Source: Chitinophagaceae bacterium
Lineage (GTDB): Bacteria > Bacteroidota > Bacteroidia > Chitinophagales > Chitinophagaceae
Reading direction: 5' to 3'
DNA length: 64,000 bases
Assembly (NCBI GenBank): GCA_016720825.1
Contig: JADKJV010000010.1
Span: 122,715-186,714, forward strand
Shown here: positions 54,694-63,962 of the stretch, in pieces
Position numbering within the stretch: position 1 is the first letter of the stretch
Layout: the number at the start of each line of letters is the position of its first letter
The notes under the pieces: generated by a model
Databases searched by the model: none
Seen by the model: the letters and a program-made list of their open reading frames with translations, nothing else
Told to the model about the DNA's origin: nothing
Program-made: the position numbers and the translations under genes

Positions 54694-57008
54694 ATGCAAA
54701 CCTGGCATATACATATCGACGGGTTGGTGCAGGGCGTGGGCTTCAGGCCTGCAGTCTGCCGTGCGGCCGAACAAATACAGGTTTGTGGCTGGGTAAGCAA
54801 CAGCACCGATGGCGTACATATTGTGTTTAACGGGGATAACGAAAAGGCTGAACAGTTTTACAATCACATTATCAATAATCCTCCCCCGAACGCCATTATC
54901 CGTTCACATGTGATTCATGAAACCATTGCACAGGAATTCAAAGACTTTACGATTCATGACAGTGACCGCGGTTCGAAACCCAACCTGCTGATTACTCCTG
55001 ATATCGCCCTTTGCCCTTCCTGCAGGAATGAAATATCGGACGACCTGAACCGCCGCTACCAGTATGCTTTTACGACCTGTCTCGAATGCGGCCCGCGATA
55101 CTCTATTATACAGTCAATCCCTTACGACAGGGAAACACCACGATGAGTGAACTTGACATGTGCGGAACCTGCCAGGAAGAATACAATAACATATATGACC
55201 GGAGGCATTACAGCCAGACCAATTCCTGTCCCGATTGCACGATACCCATGCACCTGTTCAACCAGGAAGGGAATGAAGTGAGCACGGATCCTTCTTTTAT
55301 ACTGATCATGGTGCAGGAATCACTGGAGAAAGGACATACCGTGGCTGTAAAAGGAATGGGTGGTTACCTGTTGCTGGCAGATGCCACGCACCAGCTGGCC
55401 GTTAAAAACCTGCGCGATAAAAAACAAAGACCCGGGAAACCATTTGCTGTGATGTATCCCACATTGGCAATGGCAGCAGAGGATCTTTTTATTACTGAAG
55501 CTGAAAAAGTGACATTGAATTCAAGAACAGCTCCTGTTGTGCTTTGTATGCGTAAAGAAAATCCGGGTACAGGACTTTGTTACAGTACTGTGGCTCCCGG
55601 ACTGGATAAAATCGGAGTGCTCCTCCCCTACACACCGTTGCTGCAACTGATTGCTGAAAAATATAACAAACCACTGGTGGCCACTTCAGGCAATCTCAGT
55701 GGTTCGCCTATTATTTATGCAGATGATGAAGCCCTGCTCTGGCTCACGGAACAGGCTGACCTGATCCTGAGTTTTGACAGGGATATTGTGGCACCGCAGG
55801 ATGACAGTGTGATACAGATCGCGCCGGAATCATTAACACCGGTGATATTACGCCGTTCACGCGGGCTGGCTCCCAATTACTACCCGGCACCATTCACCAG
55901 CAATATCCCGGTGCTGGCCATGGGCGCGGAATTGAAGAGTGCATTTGCGATTCTTGAAGGACAAAACTTATATATCTCCCAATACCTCGGCGACCAGCAG
56001 CAATACGATGCGCAGGCCGGCTTCACAGCCACGCTGCAGCACCTGATGAACCTGCTTGATTTTTCGCCGAAAGAAATACTGGTTGACAAGCACCCGAATT
56101 ATTTCGTTTCAGAAGCCGGCATTGAACTGGCTGCAGAATGGAATATCCCGGTGATGAAAATCCAGCACCATGAAGCCCATTTTTGCGCCGTAATGGGCGA
56201 GAATAACCTGCTTACATCTGCGGAACCTGTTTTAGGCATTACCTGGGATGGCACCGGTTATGGTGACGACGGACATATCTGGGGCGGTGAATGTTTCTTA
56301 TATGAGCAGGGTGAAATCCGCCGCTATGCACATCTTGATTATTTCCCCCAGCTGATGGGTGATAAAATGAGCCGCGAACCCCGTGTGAGTGCGATAGCCT
56401 TGCTGCGGGATGATATGGAAAAATTAAAGACGATTGCCGACCAGTTTATGAAAGCGGAAAGGGAGTTTTATCTTAAAGTGCTGGCACAGCCACAAGCATT
56501 GCTCACTTCCAGCATGGGAAGGTTTATAGACGGCATCGCTGCTATCCTTGGCATACAGTCGTTAAATACATACGAAGGCGAAGCCGCCATGAAACTGGAA
56601 GCTATGGCCCGTTCATGCAAAGAAGAGAGTTTCGATTACTATCCCATCCCATTAAACAAGAACAGGCTTGAATGGAACCGAATGCTGCATGAATTACTGG
56701 AGGATAAACAAAATGGCATGGAAACAGCGGCCCTGGCGCGTAAAGTATTGGTATCACTGGCACGAATTCCAGGACAGCTGGCTAAAAAATCAGGCGTGAG
56801 CAAAATTGCTTTCAGTGGTGGTGTTTTCCAGAATGTATTCCTGGTTGACCTGATTTGTACCATGTGGCAAAACGAATATGAATTATTTTTTCACCGGCAG
56901 CTGAGTCCCAACGACGAATGCATCGGCTTTGGTCAGCTGGCTTACCGAGAAATGATCCACTTACAAAACGAATTCAACAGCGAGCGGAGTTCCGCCCTCT
57001 CTGTTTAA
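54694..57008 (+). pseudogene. hypF: carbamoyltransferase HypF, split by a frameshift
   Basis: HypF makes the thiocarbamate that becomes the CN ligands of the NiFe centre. Frame one (54694-55146) has the acylphosphatase domain IDGLVQGVGFRPAVCRAAEQ and the first zinc motif CPSCRNEI with CLECGPRYSI. Frame two (to 57008) resumes at NTTMSELDMCGTCQEEYNNI, the second zinc pair, then the YrdC-like domain and the Kae1-like domain with ITWDGTGYGDDGHIWGGE and KIAFSGGVFQNVFL. One extra A in the AAA run at 55133-55135 would give YDRENTTMSELDM, the family sequence. The total of about 771 codons is normal. As sequenced, no complete HypF is made. Confidence 0.88.
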
Positions 57009-57025
57009 CAATTAAAACAAAAACC

Positions 57026-57292
57026 ATGTGTCTCGCAATTCCCGGAAAACTGCTCTCCATAACCGCCCAGCTGGATGATACATTCAGGCAGGGCAAGGTT
57101 TCATTCGGAGGTATCTGCAAGGAAGTGAACTTATCCATGGTACCGGAAGCACAGATTGGTGATTATGTGCTGGTGCATGTGGGTGTGGCTATTGGCCGTG
57201 TGGACGAAGCAGAAGCCATGCAAACTTTTGAATACCTGAAGCAGATGGGTGAGATGGAAGAACTGAATACCCCCGAAAACAAAAACCAATGA
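57026..57292 (+). CDS. hypC: hydrogenase assembly chaperone HypC
   Basis: HypC carries the Fe(CN)2CO unit with HypD and binds the large subunit precursor. The protein has 88 residues and starts MCLAIPGKLLSI, the defining motif with Cys2 and Pro6. It also has VHVGVAIGRVDEAEA. An upstream in-frame ATG at 56918 adds 36 residues of hypF-overlapping, unrelated sequence and would bury the essential Cys2, so 57026 is chosen. It overlaps hypD by 4 bp. Confidence 0.96.
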   Translation: MCLAIPGKLLSITAQLDDTFRQGKVSFGGICKEVNLSMVPEAQIGDYVLVHVGVAIGRVDEAEAMQTFEYLKQMGEMEELNTPENKNQ

Positions 57293-58398
57293 AATACTTA
57301 AGCGAATACCGTGATCCGGCACTGGTGGAGGATTATCTCAAACAGATCCACCAGGTGACCACAAAACCATGGACGCTCATGGAAATTTGCGGCGGGCAAA
57401 CGCACAGCCTGGTTAAAAACGGCATTTTGGATATGCTGCCGGAAAAAATTACGATGGTACATGGACCCGGTTGCCCGGTATGTGTTACGCCCATCAGCAT
57501 TATTGATGAAGCGATATACCTGGCCAAACAACCCAATATCATTCTTTGTTCCTTTGGAGATATGCTGCGGGTTCCCGGTTCAAAAGAAAACCTGCTGGAA
57601 GTAAAAGCAATGGGTGCAGATGTACGCATTCTGTATTCGCCATTGGAAGCCGTACAGCTGGCGAAAGAAAATCCTGATAAAGAAGTGGTGTTTTTTGCGG
57701 TGGGATTTGAAACCACAGCGCCAGCCAATGCATTGAGTATTGTACAAGCCGCCCAGACCGGTGTGAAGAATTACAGTATCCTGGCCTCCCACGTACTGGT
57801 GCCACCGGCGATGGAAGCGATTCTTGGTGATCCGGATAATCTGATTGACGGATTCCTCGCAGCCGGCCATGTATGCACCATTATGGGCATGGAAGAATAT
57901 TACCCGATTGCTGAAAAATATAAATGTCCTGTTGTGATCACCGGCTTCGAACCTGTGGATTTATTACAGGGTATACTGATGACCGTTCAGCAACTGGAAA
58001 AAGGCGAATACAAAGTGGAGAACCAGTACACCCGGTATGTGCAACGCGAAGGGAATAAACTCGCCAAAGCCACATTGGAAAAAGTGTTCGAGGTAAGCGA
58101 CCGTACCTGGCGTGGCATCGGCAAAATACCCATGAGCGGATATGAGGTAAATGAAAAATACAAACGCTACAACAGCCGGATAAAATTCAATCTCGACCTG
58201 CCCGCTGCAGAAGAGAACAAAGAGTGTATCAGCGGTGCCATTATGAAAGGTTTGAAAAAACCGCTCCAATGTCCCAACTTCGGGAAAGCATGCAGGCCCG
58301 AACATCCCCTCGGCGCACCTATGGTGAGCAGTGAAGGGGCCTGCGCGGCTTATTATCATTACGCATCTGACCAAAAACCAGCGGAAGCTTTATCATGA
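57289..58398 (+). CDS. hypD: hydrogenase formation protein HypD
   Basis: HypD is the [4Fe-4S] scaffold for Fe(CN)2CO assembly with HypC and HypE. The 369 residues show MEICGGQTHSLVKNGI, VHGPGCPVCVTPISI with the redox Cys pair, and the C-terminal cluster ligands in CPNFGKACRPEHPLGAPMV and EGACAAYYHY. Full length. It overlaps both hypC (ATGA type) and hypE, so the three genes are translationally coupled. Confidence 0.97.
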   Translation: MKYLSEYRDPALVEDYLKQIHQVTTKPWTLMEICGGQTHSLVKNGILDMLPEKITMVHGPGCPVCVTPISIIDEAIYLAKQPNIILCSFGDMLRVPGSKENLLEVKAMGADVRILYSPLEAVQLAKENPDKEVVFFAVGFETTAPANALSIVQAAQTGVKNYSILASHVLVPPAMEAILGDPDNLIDGFLAAGHVCTIMGMEEYYPIAEKYKCPVVITGFEPVDLLQGILMTVQQLEKGEYKVENQYTRYVQREGNKLAKATLEKVFEVSDRTWRGIGKIPMSGYEVNEKYKRYNSRIKFNLDLPAAEENKECISGAIMKGLKKPLQCPNFGKACRPEHPLGAPMVSSEGACAAYYHYASDQKPAEALS

Positions 58399-59440
58399 GT
58401 ATCCAGTTACAATGCCCCATGCCCAAATTCGATTTTGATGTGATCACACTCGGTCACGGCAGCGGCGGTTTGCTTACACACCAGTTGCTGAAAAGTGGTG
58501 TGTTTGATATCCTGAAAAATGACTTGCTGGACCAGCAGCACGATGGTGCCACTTTCAAACTTGATGGCACCCTGGCTTTCAGCAGCGACAGTTATGTAAT
58601 CACGCCCGCTTTCTTTCCCGGCGGCACTATTGGTGAACTGGCGATTAACGGAACTGTGAATGACCTGGCCATGTGCGGTGCTATCCCCAAATATTTATCC
58701 CTCAGTTTTATTATTGAAGAAGGATTACCGATGGATGAGTTCTGGTCGATCCTCGTCAATATCAAAGAAGCCGTTCATAATGCCGGCGTGCAGATTGTAA
58801 CCGGCGACACCAAAGTAGTAGAGAAAGGCAAGGGTGATAAAATCTCTTTATCAATACTTCCGGCATTGGCGTCCTCCACCCCAAAGCCAATATACATCAC
58901 AACAATATCCGGCCGGGTGATGTGGTGATAGTAAGTGGCAATGTGGCCACCCACGGTATTGCCATCATGAGTGTGCGCAAAGGGCTTGAATTTGAAACCA
59001 CCATCGAAAGCGATACCACAAACCTGAATTATACAGTCGAAAAACTGATCAGTCAACACGGCAGTGATATCCGTTTCCTGCGCGACCCGACAAGAGGAGG
59101 TTTGGCTTCTGTACTCAATGAAGTAGCCGAACTGATCGGCCTGGGCTTTGACCTCGACCAGAAAAACATTCCCATTGATGAACAAGTGGACGGCGCCTGT
59201 GAAATGCTGGGCCTCGATCCTTTATATGTTGCCAACGAAGGTATCTTTCTCACTGTGGTAAGTCCGGATGCCGCCCCGGCAGTCCTCACATTATTACAAG
59301 CTGATCCCAAATGCACGAATGCAGCAGTCATCGGACAGGTCACAGAAGACCATCCCGGAAAAGTAATCATGAAAAGTAAAATTGGCGGCCGCAGGGTGGT
59401 GAATTACCTCACCGGGGAACAGTTACCGAGGATTTGCTAA
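58395..59440 (+). pseudogene. hypE: carbamoyl dehydratase HypE, frameshifted
   Basis: HypE turns the carbamoyl group supplied by HypF into cyanide. Frame one (from 58395) has ITLGHGSGGLLTHQLL and NGTVNDLAMCGAIPKYL and reaches VVEKGKGDKI. Frame two resumes as FINTSGIGVLHPKANIHHNN, then IRPGDVVIVSGNVATHGIA, and ends GRRVVNYLTGEQLPRIC with the essential C-terminal Cys two residues after Arg-Ile. Removing the doubled TC at about 58843-58847 restores the family sequence. The joined length of about 348 codons is normal. The given frames alone produce a 177-residue fragment. Confidence 0.88.
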
Positions 59441-59443
59441 GCA

Positions 59444-59472
59444 ATCAAAAGTCAAAATTAAAAAGTAAAAAA
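59444..59472. repeat. 7-base tandem repeat after hypE
   Basis: ATCAAAA, GTCAAAA, TTAAAAA, GTAAAAA follow in tandem right after the hypE stop. The same words occur at 16053-16078. Confidence 0.7.
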
Positions 59473-59558
59473 GAAACCTGAAAGATGCCAGACTCCTACT
59501 GGAATGGCCAAACATTTTTTGCGCATTGTCGGAGAAAAACCAAATCTGAAAAGCAACG

Positions 59559-59697
59559 ACATTTTCCACATTTCCACATTCTCACATTTTCACATTGACT
59601 CATTGTCACATTGGCACATTGGCACATTGGCTAATTGGCTAATTGGCTAATTGACAAATTGTTTAATTGCTAAATTGTTCAATTATTAAATTATTTC
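59559..59697. repeat. degenerate 8-base tandem array
   Basis: About 17 units of 8 bases (first one 9) based on ACATTGGC drift gradually: ACATTTCC, ACATTCTC, ACATTTTC at the left, three exact ACATTGGC, three TAATTGGC-like, then TAATTGCT, AAATTGTT, CAATTATT. It fills most of the gap between hypE and the DUF1569 gene. Confidence 0.85.
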
Positions 59698-59712
59698 CCC
59701 GACCTTCCGTTC

Positions 59713-60159
59713 ATGGAAGTAAAAAACCTCTACGACCCTGCCGTTAAGCAGGAAATCATCAGCCGTATCAACAAATTAACTGCAGATTCAAAGCCGCTTT
59801 GGGGTAAAATGAATGCTTCCCAGATGCTGGCTCATTGCCAGAAACCACTGGGTGTAGCAACCGGCAGTCATACACTGAAACCGAATTTTTTCCTGTCGAT
59901 CATCGGCAAGCTGTTCAAAAAACAGTTGTATAACGACAAACCCTTCAAACGAAATTTGCCTACCGATAAAAGTTTCATCATCACCGATCCGCGGGAGCTG
60001 GATGCGGAAAGGGAGAAACTCATTACAATGATAACAGCATTTTCAGAAGCGAATATGTCGGGGAAACCCCATCCGTTTTTCGGGAAGCTGACAAATGAGC
60101 AGTGGAGTAAGGGAACGTGGAAACACCTGGATCATCATTTGCAGCAGTTTGGGGTGTAA
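59713..60159 (+). CDS. DUF1569 (DinB-like) domain protein
   Basis: A 148-residue soluble protein of the DinB/YfiT-like four-helix superfamily, DUF1569 type. Conserved parts are MNASQMLAHCQKPLGVATGS (first metal-type His), the MSGKPHPFFGKLTNEQWSKG loop and the C-terminal WKHLDHHLQQFGV with clustered His. Such proteins are thought to bind metal and act as small-thiol transferases, but function is unproven. Start is at the ATG following PSV-less CCGTTC leader. Followed by palindromic repeat copy e. Confidence 0.85.
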   Translation: MEVKNLYDPAVKQEIISRINKLTADSKPLWGKMNASQMLAHCQKPLGVATGSHTLKPNFFLSIIGKLFKKQLYNDKPFKRNLPTDKSFIITDPRELDAEREKLITMITAFSEANMSGKPHPFFGKLTNEQWSKGTWKHLDHHLQQFGV

Positions 60160-60259
60160 ATACATTTAACCACAAAGGACACGAAGAAAATACACAAAGG
60201 GCACAAGGTTGAGAAACTTTGTGCCCTTTGTCATTTCCTTTGTGCCCCTTGGTAAAAAA
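60157..60259. repeat. dispersed ACCACAAAGG palindromic element, copy e
   Basis: It lies between two convergent genes. Outer arms TTTAACCACAAAGGACAC and TTTGTGCCCCTTGGTAAAA; inner arms ACACAAAGGGCACAAGG and ACTTTGTGCCCTTTGT. It directly follows the DUF1569 stop and reaches the cysteine-synthase stop. Confidence 0.85.
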
Positions 60260-61342
60260 TCACAATCTGTCTATCGCTATATAATCCAGCAACTCCACAT
60301 CCGGGGAGAGATATCCTTCTTTCACCGGCTCCTCTTTCATCAAATCCGTACTCAGGTATTTTTTATTGCTGTCGCAGAACACAGTAACCACTTTTGCATT
60401 CGCCCCCATCCTGTTCTGCAGTTCAATAGCACCTAATATATTCGCGCCGGATGAAATACCTAATGCCAAACCAAGCTGGCTGGCCAGTTTCTGCGCCATA
60501 ATAATAGAATCCCCGTCGGAAGCCTGGACAACTTCATCCACTTCATTCAAATGCACGATGGCGGGGATGAATTCATCGGAGATGCCCTGGATGCGGTGAG
60601 AGCCCACTTTATGTCCGGAAGACAAGGTGGGCGATTCAGCAGGTTCCAGCGGATGTACTTTTATTTTAGAATTTCTTGTCTTTAAATAATTGCCTACACC
60701 CATGATGGTGCCACCGGTTCCAACCCCGGCTACAAATGCATCGGGCGTAATATCCACCGACTGCAGCTGCATCCAGATTTCCCTGGCGGTTGTTTTTTCA
60801 TGTGCCTCTGCGTTGTAATTATTATCAAATTGCTTGGGAAGGAAAATGCGGGGATCTTCATTGGCCATTTGCTGGCTTAATGCTATGCTGCCAAGGAAAC
60901 CGCCCTGTTCTTTACTGATCAGCACTACTTCAGCACCCAGACTTTTGATGATAATACGTTCTTTACTCAGCCAGTCAGGGATGATAATCCGCACCTCATT
61001 ACCCAGTGTTTTACCAATAGCCGCAAAGGATATTCCGGTATTGCCGCTGGTGGCTTCCACAATCATATCCCCTCTTTTTATTTTTTGTTCCTGGTAGGCT
61101 TTCTGCAGGATATACAAAGCCATGCGGTCTTTGATACTGCCGGTGAGATTGTAGTTCTCACATTTCACATAAACTTTGCGGACTTCTTTTTTGTACCGGT
61201 AAGTAATCTCCAGCATCGGTGTATTACCGATCAGGTGCCAGAGATGCCTGAATTTATTTTCCAGGTTATGGACGGGGTTGACGAGGTCGGCATCAAAACA
61301 ACCAACCATTTCGTTTTCAACAGGCTGAATTTTTATATGCAT
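60260..61342 (-). CDS. cysteine synthase / cystathionine beta-synthase-like PLP enzyme
   Basis: A fold-type II PLP enzyme that makes cysteine or cystathionine from an activated serine. From the ATG at 61342 about 360 residues. The PLP-lysine is in CENYNLTGSIKDRMALYIL; other motifs are IVEATSGNTGISFAAIG, the phosphate loop VAGVGTGGTIMGVGNYL and LGLALGISSGANILGAI. There is an N-terminal extension of about 45 residues (PVENEMVGCFDADL) before HLIGNTPMLEI. It lacks the CBS regulatory tail, so cysteine synthase is more likely; sequence alone does not decide. Longer starts at 61417 or 61351 are possible but less supported. Confidence 0.88.
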   Translation of the reverse strand: MHIKIQPVENEMVGCFDADLVNPVHNLENKFRHLWHLIGNTPMLEITYRYKKEVRKVYVKCENYNLTGSIKDRMALYILQKAYQEQKIKRGDMIVEATSGNTGISFAAIGKTLGNEVRIIIPDWLSKERIIIKSLGAEVVLISKEQGGFLGSIALSQQMANEDPRIFLPKQFDNNYNAEAHEKTTAREIWMQLQSVDITPDAFVAGVGTGGTIMGVGNYLKTRNSKIKVHPLEPAESPTLSSGHKVGSHRIQGISDEFIPAIVHLNEVDEVVQASDGDSIIMAQKLASQLGLALGISSGANILGAIELQNRMGANAKVVTVFCDSNKKYLSTDLMKEEPVKEGYLSPDVELLDYIAIDRL

Positions 61343-61430
61343 AAGCAACATTCTGCAGGTGGCTGGCCTGCGGTAATCGTTAGTTAACCCGATTAAATTA
61401 GAGATTCCTCCCGGCAAAAAACCTGATTTT

Positions 61431-61452
61431 TCCCCCTGACTACGGTCAGGCC
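61431..61452 (-). terminator. possible terminator of the lipoprotein gene
   Basis: A CCTGAC/GTCAGG hairpin with a four-base loop (61435-61450 region) lies just past the lipoprotein stop; a loose T-rich tract (CAGGTTTTTTGCC in the minus direction) follows. Weak support. Confidence 0.4.
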
Positions 61453-61456
61453 GGGC

Positions 61457-62356
61457 TTACCGCAGCGGTACAGGCCAGTACCATTTGTCCACGCTAAGGG
61501 CATCTCCCACGTAATAATCTGTCCCGGTGTTACCCTCAATAATATATTCTTTGCCCCTGGGATCTTTCCGCTGGACAAAATAGCCTGTCGCCGGGTTATG
61601 CGACCATAATGTGATCCGGAAGTGATTGATGGTATCTAAACCATAACCGCCGTCATTTTGCAGATCCAGGTAATCGAGCCGGTCGTCACCATCCACATCC
61701 CCGAAATACAGGTGGCCATGTGTCCGGAAATCTTCAAATAGATTAATGACTTTCCTGTCGCGGTCATATAAAATATTATACCGGATCAGTGAAGCAGACC
61801 CGCCATGGGAACCCATGATCATTGCGTTCAGGTAATAAAACCGGTGACCCTTAAATTCAAATTCACGGAAACTGTCCTCATGCATTTCCATCAGATCCAC
61901 AGAAGGCCATTCATTTTTATGGCCGTCAATTGTAAGTGATACCAGTTTCCAGTTATCCTGGTTTACTTTCTGTATGATTACTGTATGATCTCCCGTAAGG
62001 GTGTCCATTCTCCATAATGTATCAGCAGTAACATGGATGGTATGCAATAAGCCGGTCGTATTGAGTAAACGGATTTCTTTTGTACTGATATTAGCCTGCA
62101 GGAACCGCAATAGCTGGCAGGTATCATTACCGGATTCATCCAGGTTACGGACAATGGCCGGACCCTCAATCCTGAAATACCCGGTATCGCTATGCCAGAA
62201 AGAAGAAACCACTTTGACCCCTCCCGGGCCGATGGAGTCATGGGGCACATCGTTTGAATCATGCACGATCAACGGGAATTCTTGTACAGGCTCCTTTTTG
62301 TGCCCCGGTTGCCGGCAGGCAATCAGCAAAAACAAGATGGCAATTCCCCATTTCAT
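61457..62356 (-). CDS. hypothetical lipoprotein (299 aa)
   Basis: Not recognised. It is exported and lipid-anchored: the N-terminus MKWGIAILFLLIACRQPGHK has a lipobox LIAC with Cys at about 14. The mature part has beta-rich segments, an FG-GAP-like calcium segment (YFGDVDGDDRLDYLDLQNDGG, about 220-240) and the paired residues TGTDYYVGDALSV near the C-terminus. No enzyme motif is visible. It shares the minus strand with the cysteine synthase but is upstream of it, separated by about 115 bp. Confidence 0.8.
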   Translation of the reverse strand: MKWGIAILFLLIACRQPGHKKEPVQEFPLIVHDSNDVPHDSIGPGGVKVVSSFWHSDTGYFRIEGPAIVRNLDESGNDTCQLLRFLQANISTKEIRLLNTTGLLHTIHVTADTLWRMDTLTGDHTVIIQKVNQDNWKLVSLTIDGHKNEWPSVDLMEMHEDSFREFEFKGHRFYYLNAMIMGSHGGSASLIRYNILYDRDRKVINLFEDFRTHGHLYFGDVDGDDRLDYLDLQNDGGYGLDTINHFRITLWSHNPATGYFVQRKDPRGKEYIIEGNTGTDYYVGDALSVDKWYWPVPLR

Positions 62357-62586
62357 GATATCTAAAGTAGAATTTAGTCCAGACTTCTGCAGAAATATGA
62401 CCGGATTCAGTGGCTGACCCTGACTAAGGTCATGCCCCGTATTTTGTTGTGGGTATACCTTTACGACATCATTCCAACATGAGAAAGTTCAAGAATATCA
62501 TCCGCAGGCCTACCTGATTTCCCCCGGAATCTCCTCCAATCACTGTTTCTATTTCTTAACCACCTTCCGGGTGAAAAATTGCACAT

Positions 62587-63958
62587 ATGAAAACCATCAT
62601 AGAACCGTTCCGGATCAAATCTGTTGAACCGATTTATTTCAATACCAAAGAAGAAAGACAGGCTATTCTCGAGAAAGCCTGTTACAATCCATTCAGCATT
62701 CATTCTGACGATGTGCTGATTGACCTGCTCACCGACAGCGGCACGAGTGCCATGAGCAGTAACCAGTGGGCCGGCATCATGAAGGGTGATGAATCCTATG
62801 CAGGCAGTCCCAGTTTCTACCATTTTGAAAAAGCGGTGCACGATATTACCGGCATGGCCCATACCATTCCCACACACCAGGGAAGGGCAGCCGAGAAAAT
62901 CCTTTTCACCATCCTGGGTGGCAAGGGTAAATATTTTGTAAGCAATACTTTGTTTGATACGACGAGGGCCAACATCGAATTTTCAGGAGCCGAAGGCATT
63001 GACTGCATTACAGAAGAAGGACGACATCCTTCTATTCCTGCACCATTCAAAGGGAATATAGACCTGGTGCAGCTTGAGCAGGCTATAAAAGATAAAGGCG
63101 CGGAGAATATCCCGCTCTGCATTATCACGATTACGAACAATTCCGGTGGCGGACAACCCGTGAGCATGGCCAATATCCGTGCCGCACGTAAAATCTGCGA
63201 TCATTATAAAATCCCGATGTTCCTGGATGCCTGCCGGTTTGCAGAAAACGCCTGGTTTATCAAACAACGGGAGGAAGGATATGCCAATAAGCCTGTTCCG
63301 GAAATCGTGCATGAAATGTTTTCGTATGCGGATGGCGCCACGATGAGTGCGAAGAAAGATGCGTTTGCCAATATCGGCGGTTTCCTGGCGATGCGTGATT
63401 TAGAACTGGCTACTCGCTGCCGCAACTTATTAATTATTACAGAAGGATTCACAACCTACGGCGGACTCGCCGGCCGTGATCTTGAAGCCATTGCTATCGG
63501 ACTGGAAGAAGTGATGGATGAACATTATCTCCAGTACAGGATCCGCAGTATTGAATACCTCACCAATAAACTGATTGCGGCCGGTGTACCCGTTATGCAA
63601 CCAGCCGGCGGACATGCTGTTTATCTCGACGCGAAAGCATTTCTGCCTCATATCCCGGTTGACCAGTATCCGGGCCAGTCGCTGGTAGGCGCCTTGTACA
63701 TTGAAGGTGGTATCCGTGGTGTTGAAATCGGCTCGCTGATGTTCGGGAAATATGATGGTGAAGGAAAACTTATCCCGGGTCAAATGGAACTGGTGCGGCT
63801 GGCGATACCGAGAAGAGTGTACACCCAAAGCCATATTGATTATGTATCTGAAGTGATCATTGAAGTATTTGAGAAGAGAAATGAGATCGGGGGATTGCAG
63901 TTATTGAGGAAGCAAAATTCTGCTGAGGCATTTTACAGTAAAACTGAAACCCATTTAA
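62587..63958 (+). CDS. tnaA: tryptophanase, with a frameshift at the extreme C-terminus
   Basis: A PLP beta-eliminating lyase that splits tryptophan into indole, pyruvate and ammonia. The ATG at 62587 begins MKTIIEPFRIKSVEP. Motifs are IDLLTDSGTSAMSSNQWAG, TIPTHQGRAAEKILF, ITNNSGGGQPVSMANIR, FLDACRFAENAWFIKQRE, and the PLP lysine in ATMSAKKDAFANIGG. VEIGS at about residue 379-383 has Ile where tyrosine phenol-lyase has its catalytic Arg, so tryptophanase is favoured. After GGLQLLRKQ the frame shifts: dropping one A of AAAA (63914-63917) gives ILLRHFTVKLKPI and a TAA at 63956-63958, the family C-terminus. As sequenced the frame runs off the window. Confidence 0.88.
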
Positions 63959-63962
63959 TAAA

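Noticed and set aside
59559..59697. CRISPR array
   Set aside because: The units are 8 bases with no spacers and no cas genes are nearby.
62461..63834. Minus-strand ORFs over the tryptophanase region
   Set aside because: They overlap a strongly conserved plus-strand enzyme that is simply open to the window end.
62587..63958. Tyrosine phenol-lyase instead of tryptophanase
   Set aside because: The residue equal to the TPL catalytic Arg is Ile in VEIGS, as in tryptophanase.
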